Source: Lingula anatina (lineage: Eukaryota > Brachiopoda > Lingulata > Lingulida > Lingulidae). Taken from it: a stretch of 64,000 bases of DNA. Position numbers and translations under genes: made by a program. Of the stretch, positions 13,401 to 26,300 are shown in pieces. Every line of letters starts with the position of its first letter. Position 1 is the stretch's first letter. Where the stretch lies: the NCBI RefSeq assembly GCF_001039355.2, contig NW_019775992.1:8690-72689 (forward strand), in the 5' to 3' direction. The notes beneath the pieces are model-generated. The model had not been told where the DNA came from. It made no database searches and worked only from the letters and a program-made list of their open reading frames with translations.

Positions 13401-14210
13401 AAACAGTAGTTTATTTTTGGAAGAAAATAAAATTGCAGTTTTCAAATAAAATAGTTCAATTTTCATAGTTCAATGATGATTGTATTTGTAAAACTTATAA
13501 ACTTGATGACAGTGCAAATATCTTGCATGCAACAAGAATCCGTAAAAAGTGTTAACTTAATAGTTCCAACTAAATGTTTGTGTCTATAACCTAGTCTTAT
13601 TTGGGGGCATCAATTCCTAAAAGAGTAGATTCATGTGAATACTTAGCATGCCCATGTGCATATTGAAATCTGTAAGTTAAAAAAATAAAAACGTGTAATA
13701 GGTTATTTCCATAGGTACCTAAAAAGTTAATGCCTCATCAATGAGAGCGTGAGTATGACCAGTTAATTTACAAGTGTTAAATATGAAAGTGTCGGTGGAA
13801 CATACACACTGGCAGGGCCACTGCTGCCGCAATCTCTGGGACACTCCAGCCCACTTCCACGCCAATATCTGGGAGGTGCAGGAGGACGTCATCTTTATCA
13901 TGGATGGTTTTAATGTGGAGGGTTGTACGGAGAGAAAGGGCTGCAGCGACAGCAAGCTGAAAATTTGGCCGACGCAACGTTTAAGCAATAAATTAAAAAG
14001 GCACATAATGTATCACTAGCACAACTGTACACAATGCAAATCGGTATTCAGAATCTTTTTCAGATATTGAATTATTTCAATAAAATTTAAGAAATAATAT
14101 TTATTGCAAAAGTTTCTTTCACGTGGCATTACCTTTCCGTAGACCACAGCATGTTCACCGTGGAGAATAATCTTTCCTGGTGCGGACACTACGAACTCTT
14201 TGCTCACCAT
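10415..14210 (-). CDS. MVK: Mevalonate kinase (ten exons)
   Basis: MVK phosphorylates mevalonate with ATP to 5-phosphomevalonate in the isoprenoid and sterol pathway. Coding exons in transcript order are 14210-14133, 13956-13806, 13366-13219, 12960-12836, 12564-12451, 12216-12168, 12034-11944, 11675-11559, 11254-11101 and 10521-10415. Phases agree at every junction and sum to 377 aa, against 396 in human. GHMP-kinase motif 1 is at residues 10-20 ([11 protein letters not shown], Lys13 as in human). Motif 2 is at about 140-150 ([11 protein letters not shown]). The Mg/catalytic pair is Glu188 and Asp199 (in HGKPSGIDN), with the same spacing as human Glu193 and Asp204. Motif 3 is [10 protein letters not shown] at 326-335. 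The exon 2 donor is taken as GTATGT because only that choice keeps phase. An in-frame ATG 57 bp upstream (14267) would add 19 residues without family match, so 14210 is preferred. The protein ends in GAEGVTLHV, inside the minisatellite. Confidence 0.96.
10867..11035. mobile_element. Short non-autonomous DNA transposon (MITE-like) in MVK intron 9
   Basis: The 169-bp element begins CAGGGGCGGATTTAG and ends with the inverted counterpart CTGGATCCGCCCCTG, giving terminal inverted repeats of about 15 bp with few mismatches. Subterminal copies of GAAGACGGTC or its variants occur in both orientations inside it (near 10905, 10957 and 11001). It has no coding capacity. Termini of the CAGGGGCGGAT type are familiar from hAT-like MITEs in animals, so a hAT relative is inferred. 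A clean 8-bp target duplication is not visible; AACAT is found on both sides but offset by one base-position context. It lies between exons 9 and 10 of MVK and leaves both splice sites intact. Confidence 0.75.
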
Positions 14211-14349
14211 TCCGACAGTGTTACCATGCAAAGTCAACAGAGCCGCGTTGTCACACCATTTTTTCATACAGTGCTCTCCTGATGAGGTGATCGGAAGTCA
14301 CAGGCCGCAGGATGTTTACGACTGCTATGCATACTGGGATATTTTCAAT
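14211..14349. promoter_or_regulatory. Shared divergent promoter of MVK and MMAB
   Basis: Only 139 bp separate the start codons of MVK (leftward) and MMAB (rightward). I see no TATA box. Two motifs stand out. TCACACCAT at 14251-14259 matches eight of nine positions of the sterol regulatory element TCACNCCAC. CGGAAGT at 14292-14298 is an ETS/GABP-type core, common in bidirectional promoters. In human the same gene pair shares an SREBP-2-responsive bidirectional promoter, which makes sterol control plausible here. Transcription start sites are unknown, and 5' UTRs must be short or overlapping. The motif matches are short and could be chance. Confidence 0.75.
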
Positions 14350-17300
14350 ATGGCAGCGCACATATGCAGAAGTGGAGCTGGAGTTTTTCTTCAAAAAATT
14401 TCAAATTCCTCAAATATATGTCGTGCAACATTGCCCATTTTAACTCATCTTAATAGAATGTGGCCAGCACTATATCACACGTCGAGGTAAGGTGCATACA
14501 ACTTGAAATTTAAGTCCTGTCGATAAATATTTTGTTGAGAAATAAAGTGACAGATTAACTGCCATTGACTTTGATACCGTTAACTGTTTGACTGTTGTTT
14601 GTTATTTAATTAGTATTTTGTCATTTCAGTTGTCTTTGCAGTAGTGAGGAGCGCAAAGGGCCTAAATTATACACAGGCACTGGTGATAAAGGTAGGCTTA
14701 CGAACAGTGCAGTTGGTCCGGTGCAGATGTGAAACTCAAACTGAACATTTCTTTGCTATTCTTTTCTTAGTACTGAAGCCATTTGACGGGCAAACATTGA
14801 AAGAGCAGCAAGTTAATTGTTGAAATCATTTGAGTAGCAGAGACGTTACCCAAAAACATAGAAAATTTAAGACTTACATTTATAAATTGGGGAGGGGAGG
14901 GGTGATTCTGCATAAGTACCCTTGTTTTAACTTTTAGTCGTGTCCCTTAAATGCGCAATACACTGCAATACAGCACAACACACTAGAGAAAACAAGCCAG
15001 TGGCAGGTTATCACAGGAAATGGAAACAAAATAGGTTGACATAAAAGTGAAATATATTACCAGGTAATAAATATCATTGATACAGCTTAACAAATTGGCA
15101 TGACTTCTTTATCGATCAGTTGGCGAGTGACTCTTTAGATAGGCAATATGGCGGAGGACCCAACCTAAGCAAATCATACCAACTTGTTAAGTTGTATAAA
15201 CAATATAAATTACCTAGCAATTAACTTCGCTTTAATATCACCCATTTTGTTGGGAGTGGCTGTTTTCTATGTTTATTTTTAATGGACTCATTTTTTCTAG
15301 TGAATTGCACTGTGTTGTGTTGGCGCAATATGCATTTTAGAGACATCATTGTTTGACCTCATGTCTTTGATTATCTGCTTTGCTTGCTTGTGATTAATTT
15401 TGCATAAATGCATTTTTTAAAAAGTTCTAATGATTAATCTATTGCTTACTTTTTTTTGGTTCTATACATGCAGTTTTAATTGAGGCATAAAAATGCATAA
15501 ATAGTATGACTACTAGTAGTTCACTGGATCAATATGCATTTTAGAGACATTGTTTGACCTCATGTCTTTGATTATCTGCTTTGCTTGCTTGTGATTAATT
15601 TTGCATAAATGCATTTTTTAAAAAGTTCTAATGATTAATCTATTGCTTACTTTTTTTTGGTTCTATACATGCAGTTTTAATTGAGGCATAAAAATGCATA
15701 AATAGTATGACTACTAGTAGTTCACTGGATAAAATTGTTATTTTTTTGAATATTTTTGTTTGATTAACAAGGTACTTCAGCCACATTCACTGGTGAAAGG
15801 AGATCCAAAGATGATGTTATATTTGAAGCTCTTGGAACAATAGATGAGCTGTCATCAGCACTTGGGTAACCATGATATCTCCTTTTAATAAACAGACTAT
15901 AATTTTTTTTGTAGCTTTCATTTAATGGCATGTCATTAAAATTTAAAAATTGGAAGATATTAAAAATTATTGAACAAGTTAATCAAATTGGAATACCATG
16001 ACAGTTTGTATGATATACTTATTGGTTATTTGTGATTTAACTGTAAAATGTACTATCAATACATCATGAAAAAATTACAGCTCGGTCAGCTTCTCTTTCA
16101 GTATGATGTAAAATGTAAAACTTATTTCCCAGTATAATTCTGTTTTTCAAATACATCCCTATTTCTCACTTCAGACTCACCTTGGAATTTTTTAAAGAAT
16201 CTGACAAACTTCAAGAATGTATTCCTTATCTTGATCAGGTGAGGTTGATTGAAATAATTGATTGAAATAATTATTTTAGTGATTTATACATTTTAGACAA
16301 ACTTAATTTAAATATATACATGTAAAGGTACATTATTCATAAAGATGAACAGTAGATTTTTAGTGCATATTTAATATTTGCTTTATAACCATAAGGCCAT
16401 TTTTAGTTTTTTTTAATGTAAAAGCCAGTGAGTCAGTCATATTAATGTCATGTTCAAGAGCAATATTGTGGCTTCAAGTCTTTGCACCATAGACAATGAA
16501 AACCCGTTTTACAGCATTTCAAATCTAGTATAAAATACAACACTCCTCATTCAGTATGAACTGAATAATGTCTTTTATGTTGCAGATTCAGTGTGTACTG
16601 CAAGATGTTGCCTCCAATGTTGCAACACCTAAAAGTTCAGCAAGACAACCACATCTTAGTAAGTTTGTACAATGTATGTGGACAGTTGATGATACTGATT
16701 TGTGACTAAGTAAGTCACAGTAATGCATGCAGTAAATTAGCAGTGAATGGTTTTTGATTCAAATATTGAATTATAGTTATTGTTTTGTTAACAAGACTTG
16801 TATCTCAGCAAAATTGTATAAATATTTCTTTCATCTGAAATTAAAAAATATCAACAGGTTATACTTTTTTCTGAATTAAGAACAAACATCATTTAGTCAT
16901 CTGAACACCACAGACTTGGAACAGTGGATTGACTTCTTCCATGATGAATGTCCACCCCTGAAAAACTTCATATTGCCTGTAAGTACCTGGCTGAAGATAA
17001 ACAAAGGATTTGGGCACAAATACAGACTGTGAACTTGTTTTAGTGTGACTCTGTAAAATGATAATTGATAATTTGTGGGTTTTTTTTTCAAAACCAGCTA
17101 CTTACATAGTTGTGCTGTTTCTTATGGTTGCAGTATTTAATTTGGAAATTAGAATTTTTGGCAGTGATAGATCTGAATTTAAAAGGAAATGTTTCATTCA
17201 TTAGTAATTTTTACCTTTTAATTTTTTCCGTTGCACATGTGTTTGGCATTACAGTTTTAAGGGGGGATCCATACTACTGGAAAACCACAGCCTCTTCACT

Positions 17301-20300
17301 TCAAAAGAAAATTTTGTACTTCCAGTCTGGCGGAAAAGCAAGTTCTTCTTTACACTTGGCCAGGGCTATCTGTCGAAGAGCAGAAAGAAGGTATATTTAC
17401 CCTTGCGCATGATTAAGGACTCTAAAGTGTTTTCATGGAAACAAAAATTCAAGTGTGCCACATGCCATTTTGTTTTCAGAGCAAAAAGAGTAGTTTCACA
17501 CTTCTATCAAATTGTTTGAATTATGCTTTGTGAGCCAGGTACACCTGGATGGGAAGAAAGAGTAATGAACTGATAAAATTTCCAGCTTTTTTTACCTAGT
17601 AATCCTTATTTTAGTAAATGAAAGAAACTACCTTGCAAAATAAACAGAAAATTTAGATTGTAATGTTAAATTGAATGTGGATTGAGGAATTTCCTTTTGC
17701 ACTTCTGTTTTTTTTTTTGACTACTTAATGGCTGTCTTGACCACAACATCTGGAACAAGGCGCCGTGAATGGAAGTCAGACTTCCTGTTTGAATCATGGT
17801 TTGTTGAATTTGCCATTACCTTGGCAGCCACACTAAAGTCAGTATGACATAACTGTTATACATTATTGCAAGCCAATTAATACTGTTGGGCGAAATTGAA
17901 ATCGCTCTGTCTGTGATTGGAGTTGATTGTGCTGAAGTTAGTGAATCCACCTCCACAGAAATGCCAAACATTCATACCATTAACTTGGGTGCCTCTAGTT
18001 TCTATAGTGCTGTGTTAGAAAAACATTTCGCTCCTCTTAAATAGAATACAAGTGTAATATCACAGGTAAATCAACACTTGATGTTCATATCCATTTATAT
18101 ACCTGAGTGAAGAAAGGCATTGGGTTTAAATTGCTTGAGTACAGAGGAAGAAAACTATCACATATATCACTATCACATAAGCTCGTGTCCACCTAGCTAA
18201 TAGTCTAAGCAAATCTTGCCACATAATTCTTTAGTTTCTGTTAGTTTCAAAAGTAAGACTAAATAAGAGGTGTGCAAGAATATTAATAGTCCATACATGT
18301 TGCAGTGCATTTACTGATTTTCAGTTTACAGTGCATCATGCAACAGTAACAAGAAGATTGCATGTCATAGTTCTTGTGAGTTACAGATAAAGTTGTTTTT
18401 CTTTCTCCAAATTTCCATTTGACCTCTATGGTTGCTGGACACAACTTTTAAAAATGGGTTATCTGTTTAAGAAGTCCTAAATCGAACTTGACTCCTGGAT
18501 ATGATATATAAACAAAATATGAATACCTACACACTTAAATAACTCTTTACTTGTCGCAGACCATTTGGAAAAGCTGTAGTGAAGCCATCTTGAGCAGTGG
18601 GGAAATGTTTAATGCATTTGCTGAATTTTTTCCTTTAATTTTTTTTCTTTTTCCTAAAATTATTTGCTTGGATGGAAAGAATTTAGGTGAGATGTATCTG
18701 CAGAAAGACGCAATTAGATTATAAATTCATTTTTATTGGTTTTGGTTTTGGATTGAGCCTTAGATAAGTCCCTGTGAGTAAACACTGACTGGAGATATGA
18801 ACTGAGATGAAATTGGGATGATTCACTCCACTTGAGACCTGGGCAAATAGATCAATGTGACATTGAATCACAGGGAACTGTCTCTTGAGATGTCAATGAT
18901 CTGTCATTATTGTGGTCAGAATACACTGTACTTACTCCTCTTTGTGGTTTGTGGTATTTTCACTGGAAGTTCAAGAGTTCACTCTCAGGTGTTTTCATTA
19001 TTTTTTTTTCAAGTTTTATGATTGATATTCTTTAGAAGTTGGCCTCGTACAAAAATGATTGGTTTTCACATGGGAATATCAGTTTATTTTGATAGTGTTA
19101 GATGGATGTCAAATACCTGACAAATACTGGACTGGTTCCACTGTGGGGTTTGTTGGTAAAATCACAGAGACATGTGTTCCTTCTTACAAAATCAGGTAGT
19201 CTTTTTCAGTGCAACTTGTAGCAAAAGGAAAGAGTTGAATAAGTACTTGTCTTCTAAAATTGTCTGTAGTAAACATTGAGAAAGGTGATTGACCACCCTG
19301 GAGGTTAAAAATTGTGCAGTATGTGGCTAATGTCCAGTTTAGTTGTATGTGGCTAATATTTATCTTGTCAGTTATATATATGTATATATATAATATCAAA
19401 TATGTTTTTTATTCTTAGTTTTTTTTTACAAAATGCATCTTTTAACATAAAAGGCCCTGATTAAAGCTGCTTACCAGACACTACTCTTTTGTAATCCTTT
19501 TCTGCATATTCTCCAATCAGGTGACTCTAGTCACAGTGTTATCTACACCTGTGAGAGATGTCTTTATATGTGCCAATTTCATCAATTTTGGTGTGTATGC
19601 ACAAATGGCCTTGAGCCTAGAAAATATTAGTAAATGAATTTTAATTTACTTATTATGAGTAGTCAGTGCATTTAAAACATAATGTCAAATACTCATCATA
19701 TAAAGTTGTCGTAATTATCTTCTTACCCCCCCCCCCCCCCCACCATTTTCACTGAAAGCCAATATGTAATATTAGATTTGCAATCAGTATACAATGTCAG
19801 GTTATTATATAGTAACTGGAGAAGGTGTTTCTTTTCAGTTCAAAACCACATAAACTTTGAACATTCAAGCCAAACAAGGCCCCATCCATCCTCTTCTTCT
19901 CCATGCCTTCATTAGTTACAGATGCCAAATAACTGCAGCCACTTTCAGAAACCACAGAAACGAGAAAAATTTCCTGTTCCCTTTTAAGTACCTGGATTTC
20001 TCCCCCAGGTTAAACTAAAAATTTGACTATATACTTATTTGGTGGAATTGGATATGTTGTTTTTTCTATGCCCTTTGGTGCATATTTGCACATTGATAGT
20101 TACTATTGTTTTGTTACTATTGTTATACTTGTATTCTATGTTTACTTCAAAGGAAAAGATGCTGTATTTTATTATTTATGTAGAGCAGTAAAATACTATA
20201 AAAGACTTTTGTCAGCATCATTATGTTTTATTTATTATACATATTATTTCCCTTAAGTCAGAAGAAAATGATATAGAATTATGCTTTCTTCTCTTAGAAG

Positions 20301-23300
20301 TGCTTTGATTATGGTATATACATTAGCATTCCATGGGTTATCTGAGGATTTGTGCAGTCTATAAATTGTCATCAGTTTTATTTAAAAAAGGGATATAGTC
20401 AATCTCAAGGACTGTATTTTTCAGGATTTATACACCCTAACAGTGCATTATTTGGCGATAACAACCAGAATCCAAATGCAATAAAATTGCACACTGATGC
20501 CATTTTGAAGAATGGCTTATTTTACAATATCATGATAGATAAGGTTTTATAACCTGTATAATGGTTTAATAAATGTACAAGCTGATATAATTTCTAAAAA
20601 TGCAGTGATTCCGTCTTGCAGGATATATAATTCAGAAACTTCATATCAGTTAGAATTGAATCCGAATAATTAAATTATGCACAGATTTAAATGCTATCAG
20701 TGACACACACATCATTCTGGCAGCATATTAAATTTTACTAACTCACTACAATCCAGTCCAGATTAAAATTGCACCCTGATTTAAATTCTAAAAATTTCAC
20801 ACATTTCAAACTTGCAGCATATAAAACTTTATAACTTTTGAACAGTCACATCCAGATACCTTTTGTATTACTCATTTTACATATTGCATAACAGTGCTCC
20901 CACCTGAACACATATGTGACCAGTAATCACATGTGCCAATGCTGCGGCCTGGTAAAACACATGGTTGTGGTCAGCACAGTGTGTTCACAAGCATGACTCA
21001 TTATAGTGTCACCTGAGACAGGAGTTAGTCCAGTATTTTATGTGTCTCTTGTGTCACCAGCTTTTCGACTTTGATGTTTTAATTAGAGAAATACATTTAA
21101 CCCCAGTGATGACTTCATTTGTCCATTCCTATAACTTGTATTTATAATAAATTTGATATATAATAGTGTACTAGTAGTATGTTAGTACATGCTGTTTACA
21201 AGGGCTATCCCCACTCTTCCACTGTATAACCAGTATTTATATTATTATAAAAAAAGAATGTGAGGGATAAGATATTACCTTAGTATTAATGTTGTGGTGT
21301 AAATAATTTAAACAGTGATGTAAAGCAGCATTAAGGCATTGCTTGGGGTTAGGGTGACTAACATTGCTACACCTGCAGCTATCAATTTCCACCTAAAAAT
21401 GTCCAAAAATTTGAAAGAAGTGCCTGAAATGAAAAATCTTTATTGTTCTTAATGCAATGTTACAAGATTCCCATTAAGGGGCTCCTATTTATTTTCATTG
21501 GATGACACTGGAATGTCATCAGAGCAAAAAGAGGAAACTAACTAGAAACAAGAAAAAGGTATAGAATAATTTGAGAAATTAATATAGTTATGTTTTGCAT
21601 TTATAGAACAATTTTGAAATTCTCCTTCCCATGAGATGAAATATGCAAAGAAATTTCAAATTAAGAAAAGAAGTGACACAGAGTGCATTTTTCATTGTCC
21701 TTAATCATGACTGAGGTATATGAAATATTTTAAGTACTCCTTGTTAATATGTGGCCTTTGCTGAACATCTGTGCCTTACCTGACAAATTAATTATAGAGA
21801 CGACAAATAAGGACAGGTCACCTGGCTGAGATTAACCCATGAGCTCTGGTTTTGTAATTAATGGTTTTAATTATATGGATATTCATCTCTTAATTGGTTT
21901 CCAAATGCTAATTGGTTTGTAATTTGATTATTGGGCTTTCCACTGTATGCTGTCATTATAGTGGTTTCTTGTCTTTAACAAGAGCTAAACAACTGTAATT
22001 TATTTCATTACATGCTTTGTGTGTCAGTGCTATGGGTATGTGGGGGTTATTTATAATGATATGTATATGTAAATAAAGAGAGAAAGAAGAAAAGACTAAT
22101 TATTAATGCTCCTATGTAGACATGCAAACTGCCCATTTTGTGAATTTTGTCACACTAAGTAAGACTGAAGTATACTTTTCCAAAAGAAAAATAGATCATT
22201 AGATAAAATACATGAAAAAAATAATGATTTAGTAGATAAATAAAGAAGTTACAAATTAAATGAAAATGTCAAGTGATTATAAAACTAATTGTTCCAAAAA
22301 AAAAGGTACATTTGAAAATTATTTATAAGGCAAAACAGTGCTTGAGAACATAGATTTGATATTTAAAAAATGCCTTTTGGCAGTTTAACATTAATTTGAG
22401 AAATTTAAATCATAAACAGTTGATGTTGAGTACACAAACAGTCAACTGTAAAAAAAATAATAAAATAATAATGAAAATGAGTGACCCCATAGAAAGTTTT
22501 CCACAGAGGACCACCTTGGTCTGTGTAGAAAACAAGCAGGATGTGGTACTTGTTTTAATGAATACCTGCAGCTCTGAGAACCTTTCAACTTTTTGTGGCA
22601 ATCAAATAAGCACCACTCACATGAATAAAACACTTCTTGGAGATATCAGTGTGATTAAGGGTGTTACTAATTTTCCTTGCAGGAGATACTCTTGAATTTA
22701 AAGCTATATTACTTATTTGATTCTACATTCATTTGCCCCAAAATGTCTTTTGCTTATGCTATCATCTCTTTACTATTAATCACACATAATGATGACCTCC
22801 TGCCCTTTCTGTTTTTGCTTCAATTTTGAGTTAAGAATATGTTTTTGATGTAGAACCTCCTCATTTTCTTATTCTCCAGGTATCAACTGTGCAAACTACA
22901 GCTGTAAACACTCTCTTTACTTCTCCTGTGAAATGTCTCAATAGAATTGTGTTTAGGTTTCTCAGTAATTGTCAAAAACATATTTTACAGTTTATACCAG
23001 AAAATAAAACACAGTGATGATTGATGTGAATTATTATGGTTTTATATTTGCTATATTTTTTTCTTTCAGAGTTGTCCCTTTACAAAAAGCAGGAGAAATA
23101 GATCCAGAACCACTGAAGTATTTGAACAGGTATTTTCATATGATTAATGAAAGATTAAGACAAAGTTAAAAAGTTTGATGGAATGCTTTCTTAAAAAATG
23201 TCTGTTCAAATTTTCATCACTTAAAATTACCAGTTATGTTCCATTAGACTTGTGTATATCAAGAAAACACTTTCTTAATGAGTTATCAGTGTTGACTTAG

Positions 23301-26300
23301 AAAAAAAAGTGAGGCCAGTTCATTTTGGGTCATTCTGTACCCTTTTCTTAGTAGACTATGGTATCAGCTTTACCATTACCAGTGTGTTGCAATAACACCA
23401 TTACTGTTATCAAGACCATTGCAAAGTTATGAGATTATCCCTGATGTTATTGTGGTTTTAGTGTGGTTTAAATATAAGGAAAGAGAAGTTATTTAAAGCT
23501 ACACTTTTTGGAGAACCCTGCCATTTTCTGTTAGGTAAATTATTTATAGAACCAGTGGGGGTGGATGGAGGAGAAGGCCTGTAACATTTCACGTTGGCAA
23601 ATTGTGCAATTTACTCAGCTCTCAAGGTATTAATTTCTGTTTGAACAAGTTAATTTGGGTACCTTAAAGATTGTTTAAGCAACTAATGCGGCTGTTGCTC
23701 CAGCGGTGTGGATAAATGAAGATACTGTTGTTTCTACAAAGTGTGAGTTAGGGAAACGGCACATGTAAGTTTTATCTCTGTCAAACACTTTGTGGACAAA
23801 GCTGTTTTCTTTAGATTTACATCTGTTTCTGAGGGTATCTTACACACTAAATGCTCATTTGAAAATAATTGTGAGTGGATATAATGCAACTTCTTGCACA
23901 TTTATACAGATATTGCCTCTGCCATCCACATGCAATGGGAATGTATTTTTCACAATATTACAATTACATATTGTGCCATATGTGCAGAGAGAGGAAGAGA
24001 GGGAGACACTAACAAAGACACACATGAAGAAACAGGCAGACAGACAGATAGCCACCTACACCTTCACACTAAAGATAATGTATTTCCTGCACATCTTGAC
24101 AATGCAACTGTACAGCAACATATGGTAAACCTCTCTGCCTTCCATTGAAGATGACAGATACATCAGATGTGGTTTCTGTCTCATAATTTTACCTGCTTAC
24201 CTCGCATCTCAACTCACCTTTGATCTTACAAATAATTGTAGGTAATTACCCAACTAAATATCCATTCCAGCTGTTCGTTTTTGATTAATCAGTGATAAAC
24301 ACCCATGAAATAGACCAGTCTTTCGTTGAGGGGCTAAACTTAGTCGCCACTGCCCTGGACATTAGGTCTACTGTGCCTGTGAATGTTATGTAGTTCTGAC
24401 CTGAGGATACTTGTTATTGCATTGAGGGCAGGGGATTTATGGTAATGTACCTTATTCCTATTACTGAAGACCAGTGTTGAAGTTTTCTTGACCTTGTTAT
24501 TGCAGAAAAACATCTGATTCTTGTGTTGATAGAACTCTTATGTGAAACATATTTTTTCTCTTGAAAAATATTGCTGACTGATTAAAAAATAAATGTTAAA
24601 CAACCATGGGATAAATTTCTTTTTTGAAAGAATTTTGTCTCCTTGCATATATCTGTGTTCATGTAGTCCAAAATTGATCCACCTAATTTACGATAATTTA
24701 GTTACATGGATAAAAAAGTTGTTGTGTCATTTTCACTTTAAAAATCCATCTGAAATTAGATTTGTAAATGTTATAAAGATATGGTTGAAGGTCAGGAGAT
24801 GTTGCATGTCATATATAGTACATTACCTTACATCAAGCCAATAAGTCATTAAACAGTTTTCAAGCTGTTAATGATATCAAACTGATAAAAATGATTCAGA
24901 CTGGGAACCTAATCTTTTAATCTCTAATCTAGATATACAACTATATCATTTCAATCTGAAAGTGACATTATCCAGAAAAAGTCACCACATAAGGGGTGTT
25001 TGCGCATCTGGAGGAAGACGTGGAATACAACACATGTCTTTATTTGTGGTGAAATTTATGGAATAAATTTTATCATTCGCCCATTTTCTCTCGTGAAATA
25101 CCACAAATTTTTCACAAAATTTCAAGAAATATATTTAGCAATAATGAACATTCTGATATAACCAAGTTTTATGTTTGCACTCGATCCATGCTCTTCTATT
25201 AAAATGATCTGACTCACAACCGATGATAACTAATCATTGCAGCATATTAGAATATACAATTATAGCCCATAAATTTGCACCCATCTATAAGGATGGGGCC
25301 ATATTTAACCGAGCCTGTCTAAATTGTTTCCTATGGCATTACACCATAATATTTACTGTTGACAGGCATTGTTCTGCTGTGATTTTTCACAGTCCCTGAC
25401 AAGAGCACAAAGGCCTATTAGATTTTATATCAAAACAAGTGTAGAAACCACAACCACATTTGCCAAGAATAATTGAGGCAATTTGTACTTGGTAAAGCTT
25501 GGACTTTTACTGTTTTGATGTTTATTTTGCTAGTGTTTGGTTTATTTGACCTTTTTTGTTTGTGGTTACATGACCAATCTGTCAGCACATGATTTAAAAA
25601 AATTCATATTTTGTAATAGTAAAACCCATTGCCTCTCTAGGACATTGGATATAAAAATACTTGGGGACAAGGACTTCTCTGATATATATGAGATCAATTT
25701 TTTTCTAAGATTGCACTTTATAAAATGACTACACGTACAAACTGACATGATTTGAAGATCAGACCACTGCCAAAGCAAAATGTAAATAATGATTTTTTAA
25801 AAATCTTTCAGAAAAAACGAAAGGTTAACTGAATTCATCTGAAATTGTAAATATTTTCCCTTCCATCAAAATTTGTGAAGAACTGTTTGTCCAATTACAA
25901 ACCAGTTTTAATGGAACCATTCCTTAGTTACACAGGTATCAGACCTGAAGGAGGGAGTTCAGGTACACCAGGAGGGAGTTTTATATTTACATACATGTTG
26001 TTTTACACTTTCCTCTGTGGTTTAAAGATGGAGGCGTAGGTGTATTATTATCCTCTTGCCTCATGCATACATCATCACCTGCAAAGTGAGGTTATAATGG
26101 GGTCATTCTAATTGATGCCTCCTTCTAATAGGCTTGTTAATTAAGTGGTAAGAGATCATCAGATTAATTAAATGCTAAGTAAGGCACTTGTTAAGAGTTC
26201 ACAGAAGAGAAGGTAATCCAGTGTAAAAGGTTGGCAATATATATATTCAGATTGGGTGGATTATTTATTTACATTTACTGTGTTTTTGTTTTTGAAACAT

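Noticed and set aside
14200-14490. MMAB start at an upstream ATG at 14200 giving a longer N terminus
   Set aside because: That frame would overlap the MVK start codon region and adds residues unlike a mitochondrial leader. The ATG at 14350 starts a fitting leader.
16897-16978. MMAB exon 6 starting at 16897
   Set aside because: It needs phase 2, but the strong exon 5 donor leaves phase 1. It works only with a weaker GTTTGT donor, so it is kept as an alternative only.
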